A DNA stretch of 64,000 nt from NCBI GenBank assembly GCA_947503925.1, contig CANNFQ010000006.1:1-64000 (forward strand). Reading direction: 5' to 3'. The notes below the pieces were generated by a model, which searched no databases, was not told the origin of the DNA, and saw nothing but the letters and a program-made list of their open reading frames with translations. This DNA comes from an uncultured Paracoccaceae bacterium (lineage in GTDB: Bacteria; Pseudomonadota; Alphaproteobacteria; Rhodobacterales; Rhodobacteraceae). Both the position numbers and the translations under genes were made by a program. Below, one piece after another: positions 28,524 through 37,347 of this stretch; the stretch's first letter is position 1; every line of letters starts with the position of its first letter.

Positions 28524-28562
28524 CACGCCCCGTTGAAGGGGCGCTGGATATGGCGTTTTTTT
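28524..28562 (+). terminator. Probable intrinsic terminator after leuB
   Basis: CGCCCC (28526-28531) pairs with GGGGCG (28538-28543), and the outer ACGCC (28525-28529) can alternatively pair with GGCGT (28552-28556) directly before a run of seven T. Either form places a GC stem before the U-tract; the second has the better spacing. It separates leuB from the VPLPA-CTERM gene. Confidence 0.55.
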
Positions 28563-28654
28563 GTAAGAAAAGCTGGCATAATTCAAACAAATCCTGTAAT
28601 TTAACGTGGAGTTAACGAGCCTATTTAGTGAATTTTGTAAAGGTTTTGGTGAAG

Positions 28655-29323
28655 ATGCATAGATTTATCAAAAAATTGGCAACAATTGCAGTTGCAACAC
28701 TGATCGCGATGCCCGCTGTGGCTGCGACAACATCCTTTGACTTCCGGAATGGTGGCCTCTTGGGCAATGGGAACTATGACGGCAACTATGCCGCCACAGT
28801 GAACGACCTGACTGTCAGCGTCACCGCAGGCCGGTACCGGGCACCGGACGGCGCGCCGAATGATACGATAATTGATGCAGATTGCTCTGACGGTGGCTGC
28901 GGTTATTTCGGTGATCGTTACGTGCGTCAGGTGAATGCAGGGATCGGTATCGCTGGCCGTTTCGACGGCAGCAGCATTGACGGCAACTACGGCAATGACC
29001 TGATCACATTCGCCTTTGACCGGGTGATTGATTTCTCGCGCGTTGTCTTTACCGGCGTCGATTGGAATGACCGCTTTGACGTTTTCGTCGACGGTGCGCT
29101 CGTTCAGGAAGAAATCCGCATTGCTGGCAATAACCCATTCAACCTTGCCTCTCTCGCCATCAGCTCTGGTCAATCGATCAGCTTTGGTGCTGACGGTCGG
29201 TTTGACAACTTCCGCATCGGCGCGATTCAGGTGTCATCCGTACCGCTGCCAGCGGGCGCGCTACTGCTCTTGAGCGGTCTGTTTGGTCTGGGTGTCATGC
29301 GCCGCCGCGGCGCAACTGCCTGA
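28655..29323 (+). CDS. VPLPA-CTERM exported protein
   Basis: A 222-residue exported protein. It has a signal peptide (KKLATIAVATLIAMPAVAA), a beta-rich Asn/Gly/Asp-rich middle and a C-terminal sorting tail: VPLPAGALLLLSGLFGLG then MRRRG, the VPLPA-CTERM pattern (motif, transmembrane helix, arginines) recognised by exosortase-type transpeptidases of roseobacters. Such proteins are removed from the membrane and often go to the cell surface or exopolymer. No exosortase gene is in the window. The start is ATG 28655; a GTG at 28628 is in frame. Confidence 0.88.
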   Translation: MHRFIKKLATIAVATLIAMPAVAATTSFDFRNGGLLGNGNYDGNYAATVNDLTVSVTAGRYRAPDGAPNDTIIDADCSDGGCGYFGDRYVRQVNAGIGIAGRFDGSSIDGNYGNDLITFAFDRVIDFSRVVFTGVDWNDRFDVFVDGALVQEEIRIAGNNPFNLASLAISSGQSISFGADGRFDNFRIGAIQVSSVPLPAGALLLLSGLFGLGVMRRRGATA

Positions 29324-29348
29324 CCGCACGAAACATAGAATAGTGACG

Positions 29349-29376
29349 GGGGCGGTCCATTGGGCCGCCTCTTTTC
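29349..29376 (+). terminator. Intrinsic terminator after the VPLPA-CTERM gene
   Basis: GGCGGTCC (29351-29358) pairs with GGGCCGCC (29362-29369), eight pairs with one G-T wobble and a three-base loop, followed by TCTTTTC. This is a clear rho-independent terminator just after the stop at 29321-29323. Confidence 0.8.
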
Positions 29377-29450
29377 ATTGACGCCTTGGATTTGCTTTGG
29401 CAGACATCGGCTAACGCGCAACCGTAAGGGCGCATAAAAGGACAGCGGCG

Positions 29451-30446
29451 ATGTCACCAAATGCTAAGGGCGCGTTTTTTGCGCTGATCGCCTTTGCGGT
29501 TTTTGCCACGCATGACGTGTTCGTCAAAATACTGGGTGGCATCTACTCACCGTTTCAGATCGTCTTTTTCAGTGTCCTGCTTAGTTTTCCATTGGCGACG
29601 GTTACGCTGATGCGTGACGCCAAGCCGGGCACATTAGTGCCGGTTCATCCGTGGTGGATGGCGCTGCGCACCGTGGCCGCCGTGGCGACAGGGTTCAGCG
29701 CATTCTATGCCTTTTCGGTTCTGCCACTGGCGCAGACCTACGCGATCCTGTTCGCCGCGCCGTTGCTGATCACTATCCTCGCAATCCCGGTATTGGGCGA
29801 AAAGGTCCGGCTGCGGCGTTGGATGGCGGTTCTGGTCGGTTTGGCGGGCGTATTGGTTGTCCTGCAGCCGGGACAAACGGCCCTGTCGACCGGGCATCTG
29901 GCCGCCGTTGTGGCGGCTATTGGTGGGTCTGTGGCCTCCATCGTGGTGCGCAAGATTGGCGCTGATGAACGCCCGGTCGTGATCCTGCTTTACCCGATGG
30001 TTGTGAACTTTGTGGTGATGGCCTGCGCCTTGCCATTCGTCTATAAGCCGCTGCCAATTGAACATCTGGGCATGTTGGCCATCATCGCCTGTTTCGCATG
30101 GGTGGCAAGCCGCCTTGTGATCATGGCCTATCAGCAGGGGGAGGCCGCGATCATCGCCCCGATGCAATACAGCCAGATCATCTGGGCGGCGCTCTATGGC
30201 TATCTGTTCTTCAACGAAACGCTGTCACAGAACACAATTCTAGGGGCCGGGATCATCATTGCCAGCGGTCTTTATATCGTGCTGCGTGAAAGCCGCAGCG
30301 ACGCGTCAGAAAACAAACCCGTGCTGCGGACCCGGTCCCGGTCCGAAACGGCCACGACGCCCCGTGTCAGCCTGTTCATGCGGCTGCGCGGGCAGGAACC
30401 GCCGCGTGGCGGCAATGATGAAGCCATCGATTTGAGGCAAACATGA
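29451..30446 (+). CDS. EamA-family (DMT) transporter
   Basis: A 331-residue, ten-helix DMT exporter or importer with two EamA repeats (GAFFALIAFAVFATHDVFVKIL and HLAAVVAAIGGSVASIVVRKIG). A hydrophilic Arg-rich C-terminal tail of about 45 residues is longer than usual. Substrate unknown. It overlaps the following lipoprotein gene by four bases (ATGA), so the two are translationally coupled. Confidence 0.88.
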   Translation: MSPNAKGAFFALIAFAVFATHDVFVKILGGIYSPFQIVFFSVLLSFPLATVTLMRDAKPGTLVPVHPWWMALRTVAAVATGFSAFYAFSVLPLAQTYAILFAAPLLITILAIPVLGEKVRLRRWMAVLVGLAGVLVVLQPGQTALSTGHLAAVVAAIGGSVASIVVRKIGADERPVVILLYPMVVNFVVMACALPFVYKPLPIEHLGMLAIIACFAWVASRLVIMAYQQGEAAIIAPMQYSQIIWAALYGYLFFNETLSQNTILGAGIIIASGLYIVLRESRSDASENKPVLRTRSRSETATTPRVSLFMRLRGQEPPRGGNDEAIDLRQT

Positions 30447-31027
30447 ACTCTAAGACAATGTTGACTGTCGCAAAAGCAAAAATTGCCGCATCCATCCTGG
30501 CCGTCGCGACGTTGGCCGGATGCCTGGGCGGCGGGGGCGGAAGCGGAAGTGACGGTGGCAGCACAACGACGCTTGCCGAATACACGGCCCGTTTTGCCGA
30601 CCTGCAAAATGATCGGGGTGCATTGACGCTTACACCGGAAGCCGACTTTCCATCCGGCTCTGTCACCTATCTTGGGGTTGCCAATTTCAACCTGTCTGAT
30701 GGGTCGACATTGCGCGGCGCACTTGGCGGCATGCGGGTCGAAGTGAATTTTGGCGATGACAGCTTTGAAGGGTCTATCCGGGAATTCATTGATTATGCCG
30801 AACAGCCCGTTGATGGCCGGATTGACATCACAAACGGTGTCTTGACCGGTAATAATACAGCGTCACTAACCTCCGGTGTGACAGCGGAGGCTGCAGGGAC
30901 GATTGATGGCGTGACGCTGGACATGACCGTTGATGGCGGTTTTTCAGGCGACAATGCAAAGATGTTGGGCCTCTATTTCGATGACAGGACAACTTTGCGC
31001 CTTGGTGTTGGGATCGCCGCCCGCTGA
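30443..31027 (+). CDS. Lipoprotein with TbpB-like beta-barrel features
   Basis: A 194-residue lipoprotein: a signal peptide ending LAVATLAGC, a Gly-rich linker (GGGGGSGSDGGS), then a domain with repeated beta-strand patterns such as VNFGDDSFEGSIREF, GRIDITNGVLTG and GGFSGDNAKMLGLYFD. The last motif resembles the C-terminal barrel of transferrin-binding-protein-B-like surface lipoproteins. The resemblance is a judgement by eye. The gene is coupled to the EamA transporter and abuts the convergent glutamate-synthase-like gene without any spacer. Confidence 0.7.
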   Translation: MNSKTMLTVAKAKIAASILAVATLAGCLGGGGGSGSDGGSTTTLAEYTARFADLQNDRGALTLTPEADFPSGSVTYLGVANFNLSDGSTLRGALGGMRVEVNFGDDSFEGSIREFIDYAEQPVDGRIDITNGVLTGNNTASLTSGVTAEAAGTIDGVTLDMTVDGGFSGDNAKMLGLYFDDRTTLRLGVGIAAR

Positions 31028-32644
31028 TCACCGCTGTTCGGGCGGTGCGAAACTGTTTGCGTTGGCACGGTCCCAGCGTTCCTTGAAACCTTGCGCGTCC
31101 TCAGTTCCGTCCAGCAGGAAACCTTCGGGCATATAGGCATAGACATCTGCCGCCTCAGCCATTTGCCCGTCCGCTTTGCGGGCCATGAAGTGGTAAGGCA
31201 GGAAGTCGCAGGGATTTTGCAGCCCTGCGGCTCCGGCCATCTTGCCCAGTGCTTTCATCGTGTTCTTGTGAAACCGCGCCACCCGGTTGCTCTTGTTACC
31301 GACATCAAGCGCCCGTTGCCGCAGCGGGTCTTGCGTGGCCACGCCCACGGGGCAGTGATTGGTATGGCAAGCCTGCGCCTGAATGCAGCCGATTGCAAAC
31401 ATGTAACCGCGCGCCGAATTGCACCAATCCGCCCCCAGCGACAGGGCCCGCGCGATATCAAAGGCGCTGACCAATTTACCTGCTGCCCCGATCTTGATCC
31501 GGTCACGAATGCCAGCACCGCGCAGTGTGTTATGGACAAATGTCAGCCCCTCTACCATGGGCATGCCGACATGGTTGGCAAACTCCAATGGCGCCGCGCC
31601 GGTGCCGCCTTCGGTCCCGTCAACGACGATGAAATCGGGATAGATGCCGGTATGCAGCATCGCTTTGACCATGCACATGAATTCCCGCCGGTGCCCGATG
31701 CACAACTTGAAACCAACTGGCTTGCCCCCTGATTTTTCGCGCAAAAGCCCCAAAAACTCCGTCAACTCAACCGGGTTGGAAAAAGCGCTATGCGCGGCGG
31801 GAGAGACGCAATCGACCCCCATGGGGATACCGCGTGCCTCTGCGATTTCTGCGCTGATCTTGGAAGCGGGCAACATGCCGCCTTGTCCGGGCTTAGCGCC
31901 CTGGCTAAGTTTCAGCTCAATCATCTTGACCTGATCGCTGGCGGCCTGTGCGGCGAATTTTTCCGCGCTGAATGTGCCATCCTCATTGCGGCAGCCAAAA
32001 TAGCCGGACCCGATTTCATAGATCAGGTCACCGCCCCCTTCGCGGTGATAACGGCTGATCCCGCCTTCGCCAGTGTCATGGGCAAACCCGCCGATTTTTG
32101 CGCCTTTGTTCAGTGCCGAAATGGCGTTGGCCGAGAGTGATCCGAAGCTCATGGCGGAAATGTTGTAAAGCGAGGCGGCGTAGGGCTGTCTGCAATCTGG
32201 CCCGCCGATTGTGACCCGGAAGTCCGTGTCGGCGAACTCGGTCGGCTGCACCGAATGGGTCAACCAGGCATAACCAGCCTCATAGACCGCCTCCTGCGTT
32301 CCAAAGGGGCGTTTGTCCTCGACCCCCTTGGCGCGCTGATAGACCAATGACCGCTGCTCGCGGCTAAAGGGTTGTTCATCCTGATCGTTTTCGATCAGAT
32401 ATTGCCGGATCTCGGGCCGGATCCCTTCAAACAGAAAACGCATATGTCCCAGCACCGGGTAATTCCGCAGGATCGAATGGCGCGGTTGCCGCAGGTCTCG
32501 GATGCCTAAAATCGTGAGCGCGGCAAAGAAGGCAAAGAGAATGAAAACCCAAGGGAACCGGAAACCCAGAACAAAGCAAACCACCATCAGGACCGTGACC
32601 AAAACAAACGTGGTAAACCGTTCCAAATCCAACAAATCGCGCAA
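31028..32644 (-). CDS. FMN-binding glutamate synthase family protein, membrane-anchored
   Basis: A 538-residue protein holding the FMN/central domain of glutamate synthase but neither the glutaminase domain nor the C-terminal beta-helix. Two hydrophobic segments at residues 10-50 (FTTFVLVTVLMVVCFVLGF and WVFILFAFFAALTIL) anchor it. The GltS-like barrel includes SQGAKPGQGGMLP, VDGTEGGTGAAP and an iron-sulphur motif CIQAQACHTNHCPVG. Stand-alone proteins of this family lack a proven reaction; some are suspected N-methylglutamate synthase-like or sulphur-related enzymes. It is monocistronic. Confidence 0.88.
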   Translation of the reverse strand: MRDLLDLERFTTFVLVTVLMVVCFVLGFRFPWVFILFAFFAALTILGIRDLRQPRHSILRNYPVLGHMRFLFEGIRPEIRQYLIENDQDEQPFSREQRSLVYQRAKGVEDKRPFGTQEAVYEAGYAWLTHSVQPTEFADTDFRVTIGGPDCRQPYAASLYNISAMSFGSLSANAISALNKGAKIGGFAHDTGEGGISRYHREGGGDLIYEIGSGYFGCRNEDGTFSAEKFAAQAASDQVKMIELKLSQGAKPGQGGMLPASKISAEIAEARGIPMGVDCVSPAAHSAFSNPVELTEFLGLLREKSGGKPVGFKLCIGHRREFMCMVKAMLHTGIYPDFIVVDGTEGGTGAAPLEFANHVGMPMVEGLTFVHNTLRGAGIRDRIKIGAAGKLVSAFDIARALSLGADWCNSARGYMFAIGCIQAQACHTNHCPVGVATQDPLRQRALDVGNKSNRVARFHKNTMKALGKMAGAAGLQNPCDFLPYHFMARKADGQMAEAADVYAYMPEGFLLDGTEDAQGFKERWDRANANSFAPPEQR

Positions 32645-32716
32645 ACCGAACCCTCCGCTTTCGGGTCAGACTAGGGCGCGCCGTCAGAGGAGGAAAGCGG
32701 GTTTCACGCGGACGTG

Positions 32717-33526
32717 TCAGAAGTCGGGGGTCACACCGGGCAGTTGCAATGCGCGGATCAATTCGCGCAGCTCCTGACGCGCCGCAACATTCGACATGCT
32801 GAGGTTTGTCACCCCGATGTCGCGCAGGTCCAGCAAGGTCAGACCGCGTGGAAAAAGTTCGCGAAAGACCACCCGCTCTGAAAATCCGGGGGCGGGGCGG
32901 AACCCGATCCGCTTGGCCAGTTTGTTGATGGCCGTTTCCATCTTTTGCTTGTTGATCATGGCCTGCGTGCCCAACCGGTTGCGCAGCACGATCCAGTCGA
33001 TTGGGTTCATCCCGGCTTGTGCACGCATCTGCCGCGCGCTCCACACCATTTCGGCATAGACGGAAGGGCTGACAATCTCTGCCGCCTCATCATCGACATG
33101 GGCCAGCAGATCGAAATCGACGAAACTGTCATTCAGCGGGGTAATCAGCGTGTCGGACATGGCATGCGCCAATTGGCTCAGCCTTGTGTGCGAACCAGGG
33201 CAGTCGATCAGGATGAATTCGCAAACATCATGCATCGCCTCAACCGCCCGCGACAACGCCTGATCCTGCGCGTTTTGCCCTTCCGACAGGCTGGCCGAGT
33301 CAATCTGCGGCAACGCGGCGTATTCCGGGGTGGGTAGCGACAGGTTTTCCTTGTTCAGGAAGCTCTGCCTGTTGGCGATATACCGCCCCAGCGTTTGCTG
33401 CCGCAGGTCAAGGTCAAGGGTGCCGATCCTATGCCCCATCCGGGCCAGCGCCGTGGCGACGTGCATCGACACGGTCGATTTACCAGCGCCCCCTTTTTCA
33501 TTGCCAACAACAATAATATGCGCCAC
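32717..33526 (-). CDS. mipZ: Division-plane positioning ATPase MipZ
   Basis: ParA/MinD-type ATPase that forms polar gradients with ParB and keeps FtsZ from the poles, placing the division site at midcell. The 269-residue protein has the deviant Walker A GNEKGGAGKSTVSMHVA, the switch region LDLDLRQQTLGRYIANR and the Walker B-like EFILIDCPGSHTRLS. The start is GTG 33526 (VAHIIVVGNEKGG), preceded by AGGAAC; a start at 33625 would add an untypical basic leader. ftsY and yciB, also envelope genes, lie elsewhere in the window, so there is no linked division cluster. Confidence 0.92.
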   Translation of the reverse strand: MAHIIVVGNEKGGAGKSTVSMHVATALARMGHRIGTLDLDLRQQTLGRYIANRQSFLNKENLSLPTPEYAALPQIDSASLSEGQNAQDQALSRAVEAMHDVCEFILIDCPGSHTRLSQLAHAMSDTLITPLNDSFVDFDLLAHVDDEAAEIVSPSVYAEMVWSARQMRAQAGMNPIDWIVLRNRLGTQAMINKQKMETAINKLAKRIGFRPAPGFSERVVFRELFPRGLTLLDLRDIGVTNLSMSNVAARQELRELIRALQLPGVTPDF

Positions 33527-33940
33527 GCGATCGTTCCTATCATGTCGAATTCCGCAATCTATATGGTGTCGATTGCGGCGATGGAAGCAGGCGGCTCCAT
33601 GGGCGTGCAAATATTCCAAAACCAATCTATCACTGCGCTTTGTCCGTCACGTTGTACGCGCCAATTCACCAGCAACGCTTGACAGATGCGTCCGCAAAGC
33701 GCATTTGCCACCTAACCGATGCAGGCTGCCGCGTGAGCAGCGCGGGGCGCTTTGCCATCCGCACGGCATCGATTGATTTTGGTTCCCATCATCACGCGAG
33801 GGGTCCCGCGCCAGATCGGCGCCCGGGCAATGTGGTGCGGGCAGTCAGCATATTGGCGCAACCTTGCAGCGGGTCACGACATGGGGTCGGGGCCTGATGA
33901 ATATGTGCGGGGATCGCCCCGCAAGAATAGGATATCCTTT
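33527..33940. other. Divergent promoter region, mipZ / DEAD-box helicase
   Basis: A 414-base region between divergent genes. Open frames cross it but none has a start with a ribosome binding site or a recognisable product. A GCGGGG/CCCCGC hairpin (33906-33921) lies 20 bases before the helicase start, just ahead of its AGGA. The long leader suits an RNA helicase that regulates its own mRNA, as seen for cold-shock helicases in other bacteria, but this is only a suggestion. Confidence 0.5.
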
Positions 33941-35230
33941 ATGGATTTTGATATGCTGGGGCTCGCCCCCCGACTTGTAAAAGTACTGAAAGAACAAGGG
34001 ATCACAGATCCCACACCAATCCAGACTCAAGCCATTCCATATGCGATGAACGGTCGTGATGTGATGGGTCTGGCCCAGACCGGCACAGGCAAAACGGCGG
34101 CCTTCGGTCTGCCGATGATAAACGCTTTGCTGACGGCAGGCACAAAACCGGGGCCAAAGACCGTGCGCGGTCTGATCCTCGCCCCGACCCGCGAATTGGC
34201 CAAACAGATTGCTGACAACCTGACCGCCTATACCAAGGGCACGCATCTGAAGGTTGCCCTTGTGGTCGGCGGGGCCGGGATCGTGGCCCAGACCAAGCGT
34301 CTGGCAGGCGGTGTTGACCTGTTGGTTGCCACCCCCGGGCGATTGATTGATCTTCTGGACCGGCGGGCCGTTCGTCTGGATGAAACCACCTATCTGGTGC
34401 TGGATGAGGCGGATCAGATGCTTGATATGGGGTTCATCCATGCTCTGCGCCGTATCGCACCGCTTTTGGCGAAGGATCGGCAGACCATGATGTTCTCGGC
34501 CACCATGCCGAAGCTTATGAACGAGCTGGCAAATACCTACCTGACAGATGCTGTGCGGGTGCAGGTGAACCCGCCCGGCCAGGCCGTCAAGAAGATCAAC
34601 CAATCGGTCCATTTCGTCGCACAGGCGGCCAAACTTGATCTGCTCGTCGAACTGCTCGACAAACACCGGGATGAACTGGCACTGGTCTTTGGGCGCACCA
34701 AACATGGCTGTGAAAAGCTGTATAAAGTGCTTGAGAAGAAAGGCTTCGCCGCCGCGTCCATCCACGGCAATAAATCGCAGGGGCAGCGTGAGCGGGCCTT
34801 GGCCGCGTTCAAGGCCGGCAAAGTGCGTGTGCTTGTGGCGACGGATGTGGCCGCGCGGGGGATCGATATTCCCGACGTGCGCCATGTCTATAATTACGAC
34901 CTGCCCAATGTGGCCGAGAACTATGTCCATCGGATCGGACGGACGGCCCGTGCGGGTGCGGATGGGGCCGCTGTCGCCCTTGTTGCACCTGATGAGATGA
35001 TTGAACTGCAGGATATCGAAAAAGCGATGAAAGAAGCGATCCCAGTCGCCTCGGGTCGGCGGTGGGAAGTCCAACCAGGCCAGAAAAAGCGGCCCAACGG
35101 CGGCGGCGCACGGCGCGGCGGTGGTGGCAACCGGCAGGGTAAGCCCGGCGGCGGTAGCAAACCCGGCGGGCAAGGCAGGCGCGCCGGACGGAACCGATCA
35201 CGCGGGAAATCCGCAGCACAAAGCGTTTGA
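33941..35230 (+). CDS. DEAD-box RNA helicase (RhlE-like)
   Basis: ATP-dependent RNA helicase of 429 residues. Motifs in order: Q-motif (ITDPTPIQTQAIP), I (AQTGTGKTA), Ia (PTRELAKQ), TPGR, II (DEAD), III (SAT), IV to VI ending HRIGRTARAG. The C-terminal 60 residues are Gly/Arg/Lys-rich (RRGGGGNRQGKPGGG), an RNA-binding tail typical of RhlE/DeaD types. ATG 33941 follows AGGA at 33929-33932; an in-frame start at 33752 has no support. The stop codon lies inside a dispersed palindromic element. Confidence 0.93.
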   Translation: MDFDMLGLAPRLVKVLKEQGITDPTPIQTQAIPYAMNGRDVMGLAQTGTGKTAAFGLPMINALLTAGTKPGPKTVRGLILAPTRELAKQIADNLTAYTKGTHLKVALVVGGAGIVAQTKRLAGGVDLLVATPGRLIDLLDRRAVRLDETTYLVLDEADQMLDMGFIHALRRIAPLLAKDRQTMMFSATMPKLMNELANTYLTDAVRVQVNPPGQAVKKINQSVHFVAQAAKLDLLVELLDKHRDELALVFGRTKHGCEKLYKVLEKKGFAAASIHGNKSQGQRERALAAFKAGKVRVLVATDVAARGIDIPDVRHVYNYDLPNVAENYVHRIGRTARAGADGAAVALVAPDEMIELQDIEKAMKEAIPVASGRRWEVQPGQKKRPNGGGARRGGGGNRQGKPGGGSKPGGQGRRAGRNRSRGKSAAQSV

Positions 35231-35322
35231 CAACATACCTGAAACATCAACTATCACCTAATGCGTGAAGTCGCAGATTTCAGACAGCATTAGGTGATTG
35301 CTGGTTTTGCGCATGGCGCTTT
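35223..35322 (-). repeat. Dispersed palindromic element, copy 2
   Basis: The reverse complement aligns along its whole length with 3459-3559, including the ends AAAGCG and TCAAACGC. Here the stem is a perfect 12-base inverted repeat (ATCACCTAATGC at 35253-35264, GCATTAGGTGAT at 35287-35298). The element contains the helicase stop codon and lies between the convergent helicase and DUF1992 genes, just as copy 1 lies between convergent genes. Confidence 0.75.
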
Positions 35323-35336
35323 AACCGGGCATCTCA

Positions 35337-35651
35337 TCAACCATATTTGCGGAATGCTTCCATTTCGATGGCAAGCTTGGTTTGCAATTCGGCCTGATGG
35401 CGCATCTCGGCCTTGCGTTCCGTCTCGTCCGTCAGCTCTTTCAAGCGGGCATGGGATGCCAATATCTGCTGGCGCAAGACCATGACTGGTGATTTGGCGT
35501 CGGCCTCTTTCATCATCCGGTTCAGCACTGCGTTTTGCGGGTCATCCAGATGTGGCAAAGGTTTGCCAGCGCCGGGCAGATCATCAAAATCACCGCGCCT
35601 TTCGGCATTCTGCACGATCTGGTCAATCAGAGAACTGAGCGGGTGATGCAT
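35337..35651 (-). CDS. DUF1992 protein (DnaJ homologue subfamily C member 28-like)
   Basis: A 104-residue protein with the DUF1992 pattern: SLIDQIVQNAERRGDFDDLPGAGKPLPH near the N terminus and LASHARLKELTDETERKAEMRHQAELQ, probably a helical hairpin. No J domain is present. Function unknown. The start is ATG 35651 with GGAG six bases before; a longer reading to 35825 would overlap rpmE's end and has no support. It converges with the helicase gene. Confidence 0.82.
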   Translation of the reverse strand: MHHPLSSLIDQIVQNAERRGDFDDLPGAGKPLPHLDDPQNAVLNRMMKEADAKSPVMVLRQQILASHARLKELTDETERKAEMRHQAELQTKLAIEMEAFRKYG

Positions 35652-35740
35652 CTGCGGCTCCGCTATGTCGGATAAGATATAGGAGCTGGAGCACGGAAAT
35701 GCAAAACGCCCCCCCTGAACAGAGCGGCGTTTGCAAAATC

Positions 35741-35774
35741 GTAAGATGGGTCTTGACCCATCCGCGGTCTTAGA
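35741..35774 (-). terminator. Palindrome and probable terminator of rpmE
   Basis: GATGGGTC (35745-35752) pairs with GACCCATC (35755-35762) with a two-base loop. On the minus strand the structure follows the rpmE stop, whose TAA is the TAAGA that also begins the related palindromes at 39509 and 62993; here a CCGCG-like insertion interrupts the outer arm. A second hairpin (CAAACGCC / GGCGTTTTG, 35700-35735) follows. Together these probably end the ribosomal transcript. Confidence 0.6.
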
Positions 35775-35991
35775 AGCCCAGACCGGCATATTTGTTCTTG
35801 AACTTGGATACACGACCACCGGCATCCATCAGGCGGGTCGAACCGCCATTCCATGCAGGATGCACGGACGGGTCGATGTCCAGCGCCATCTGGTCGCCTT
35901 CCTTGCCCCAGGTGGATTTCATCTGAACGATCGTGCCGTCGGTCATTTTGACGTCGATCATGTGATAATCGGGATGGATATCTTTTTTCAT
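35770..35991 (-). CDS. rpmE: 50S ribosomal protein L31, zinc-free type
   Basis: A 73-residue ribosomal protein of the large-subunit central protuberance. [19 protein letters not shown] and [25 protein letters not shown] identify it. It has no cysteine at all, so it lacks the CxxC zinc ribbon of the zinc-binding form and does not depend on zinc. It lies 11 bases after rplS and is the last gene of the ribosomal run. Confidence 0.96.
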   Translation of the reverse strand: MKKDIHPDYHMIDVKMTDGTIVQMKSTWGKEGDQMALDIDPSVHPAWNGGSTRLMDAGGRVSKFKNKYAGLGF

Positions 35992-36002
35992 CTCTGACGT
36001 CC

Positions 36003-36386
36003 TTATGCTTCAGCGCCCTTAGGGGCCTTGTAATTAGTGACTTCGGCGATCCGTGCGGATTTACCACGACGGCTGCGCAGATAGTAAAGCTTTGCACGAC
36101 GCACGCGACCACGGCGGACCACTGTGATGCTGTCGATATTGGTGGAATGCAGTGGAAACACACGTTCCACGCCTTCACCAAAGGAAATCTTGCGAACGGT
36201 GAACGACCCGGCGATGCCCTTGCCGTTCTTGCGGGCGATGCAGACGCCTTCGTAGTTCTGCACACGGGTCCGTGTGCCTTCTGTCACTTTGTAACCGACG
36301 CGGATGGTGTCACCCGCTTTGAAATCGGGGATGTCTTTCCCCAGCGCAGCAACCTGCTCCGCTTCGAGTTGTGCGATCAAGTCCAT
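36003..36386 (-). CDS. rplS: 50S ribosomal protein L19
   Basis: A 127-residue large-subunit protein at the 30S-50S interface. [32 protein letters not shown] and [23 protein letters not shown] are characteristic. ATG 36386 has AGGAG just upstream; eight extra codons are open above it. It is separated from trmD, its usual partner, by yceI and a 376-base gap, so it needs its own promoter. Confidence 0.96.
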   Translation of the reverse strand: MDLIAQLEAEQVAALGKDIPDFKAGDTIRVGYKVTEGTRTRVQNYEGVCIARKNGKGIAGSFTVRKISFGEGVERVFPLHSTNIDSITVVRRGRVRRAKLYYLRSRRGKSARIAEVTNYKAPKGAEA

Positions 36387-36762
36387 TGATACGCTCCTAT
36401 AAAATAGCACGGGTTATCCCGCGACGTGTGCGTGGCGTCAGAGCTGCGTGTCGTTATCGGGTCCGGTCGTGCCGCCCGCCGCAGGGTGTCGTCATCATTC
36501 GTTTTTTGTGGTCGTCCGGCCCTATCTGGTATGTACTGCCCCAACGAAGGGGAACCCAATCTGTCCAGTGGTTCCATAGACCAACCAATTGGAATCGGTT
36601 GCCCGACCCAATGATGCGTCTATCTACGGCCAAGTTGTCGGTGGATCAAGTAATTTTCGGGGGCATATATCGGCAATTGATCCGCCCCTGAAAAGGCTTT
36701 GACAGTTTAGGTGGCGTTCTTACTTGGTGAAACCGTTAGTATGAACCAAAAGCGGCGGCCGC
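36387..36762. other. Intergenic region upstream of rplS
   Basis: A 376-base stretch between yceI and rplS without a gene. Near yceI it carries GCGGCCGC and CCTAGG palindromes overlapping the yceI stop; the part next to rplS should hold the promoter and an untranslated leader. A ribosomal-protein-binding leader is possible but no known class was recognised. Confidence 0.5.
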
Positions 36763-37347
36763 CTAGGCCTTGGCGTCGAAAATCAAACGCATGGTCACTG
36801 GGAATGTGCGGGTGATGCCCGGCAGATCAGCCAGTTCCATCAGTTTGTCGATACCTGGGTCGATCCCAGCCTCTTCGGTGCTGACGTAAAGCATGCTGTT
36901 TGTCGTGACCAGCACCTGGTTTTCAGTGGTCCGCATGACAAACACATCCAGATAGACGGGGATTTCCTGGCCAAGCAGCGCAAGATCACCGTCGATTTCG
37001 GTCACAAGGCTTTCGCCTACGCCAAGTGCTGCCATTTCATCCATGTCGATGCTGGCCTTCAACATGGCGGTTGTGGCACCTGCAAACACATGCTCGCCGA
37101 TCCGTTCATTGCGGATATCGATATTGGTCTGCACAGATGTCAGGTCAATCTCAACCCGTGCTGTACCGTCAGGCGCAACCGTACCGGACAGGTTTTGAAA
37201 GCTATGTGCTTCGCCAATAGTATCTTTCTTGACCGACCCGAAGGCGACGATGGACTGGTCGCCATCAAGCATCCAACTTTCGGCTGACGCGCCGGTTGTG
37301 GCTAACGTGCCAATTGCGATTGCCATTATTCCTAGAAGGTTTTTCAT
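36763..37347 (-). CDS. YceI-family periplasmic protein
   Basis: A 194-residue exported protein with signal peptide (MKNLLGIMAIAIGTLATTGASA) and the YceI lipocalin-like barrel: SWMLDGDQSIVAFGSVKKDTIGE, VEIDLTSVQTNIDIRNER. YceI proteins bind polyisoprenoids or other amphiphilic ligands in the periplasm; some are stress induced. Its place between trmD and rplS on the same strand is unusual, as those two are normally adjacent. Confidence 0.9.
   Translation of the reverse strand: MKNLLGIMAIAIGTLATTGASAESWMLDGDQSIVAFGSVKKDTIGEAHSFQNLSGTVAPDGTARVEIDLTSVQTNIDIRNERIGEHVFAGATTAMLKASIDMDEMAALGVGESLVTEIDGDLALLGQEIPVYLDVFVMRTTENQVLVTTNSMLYVSTEEAGIDPGIDKLMELADLPGITRTFPVTMRLIFDAKA

Noticed and set aside
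33845..35173. 442-residue minus-strand reading frame
   Set aside because: It is the antisense shadow of the DEAD-box helicase, whose motifs are complete on the plus strand.
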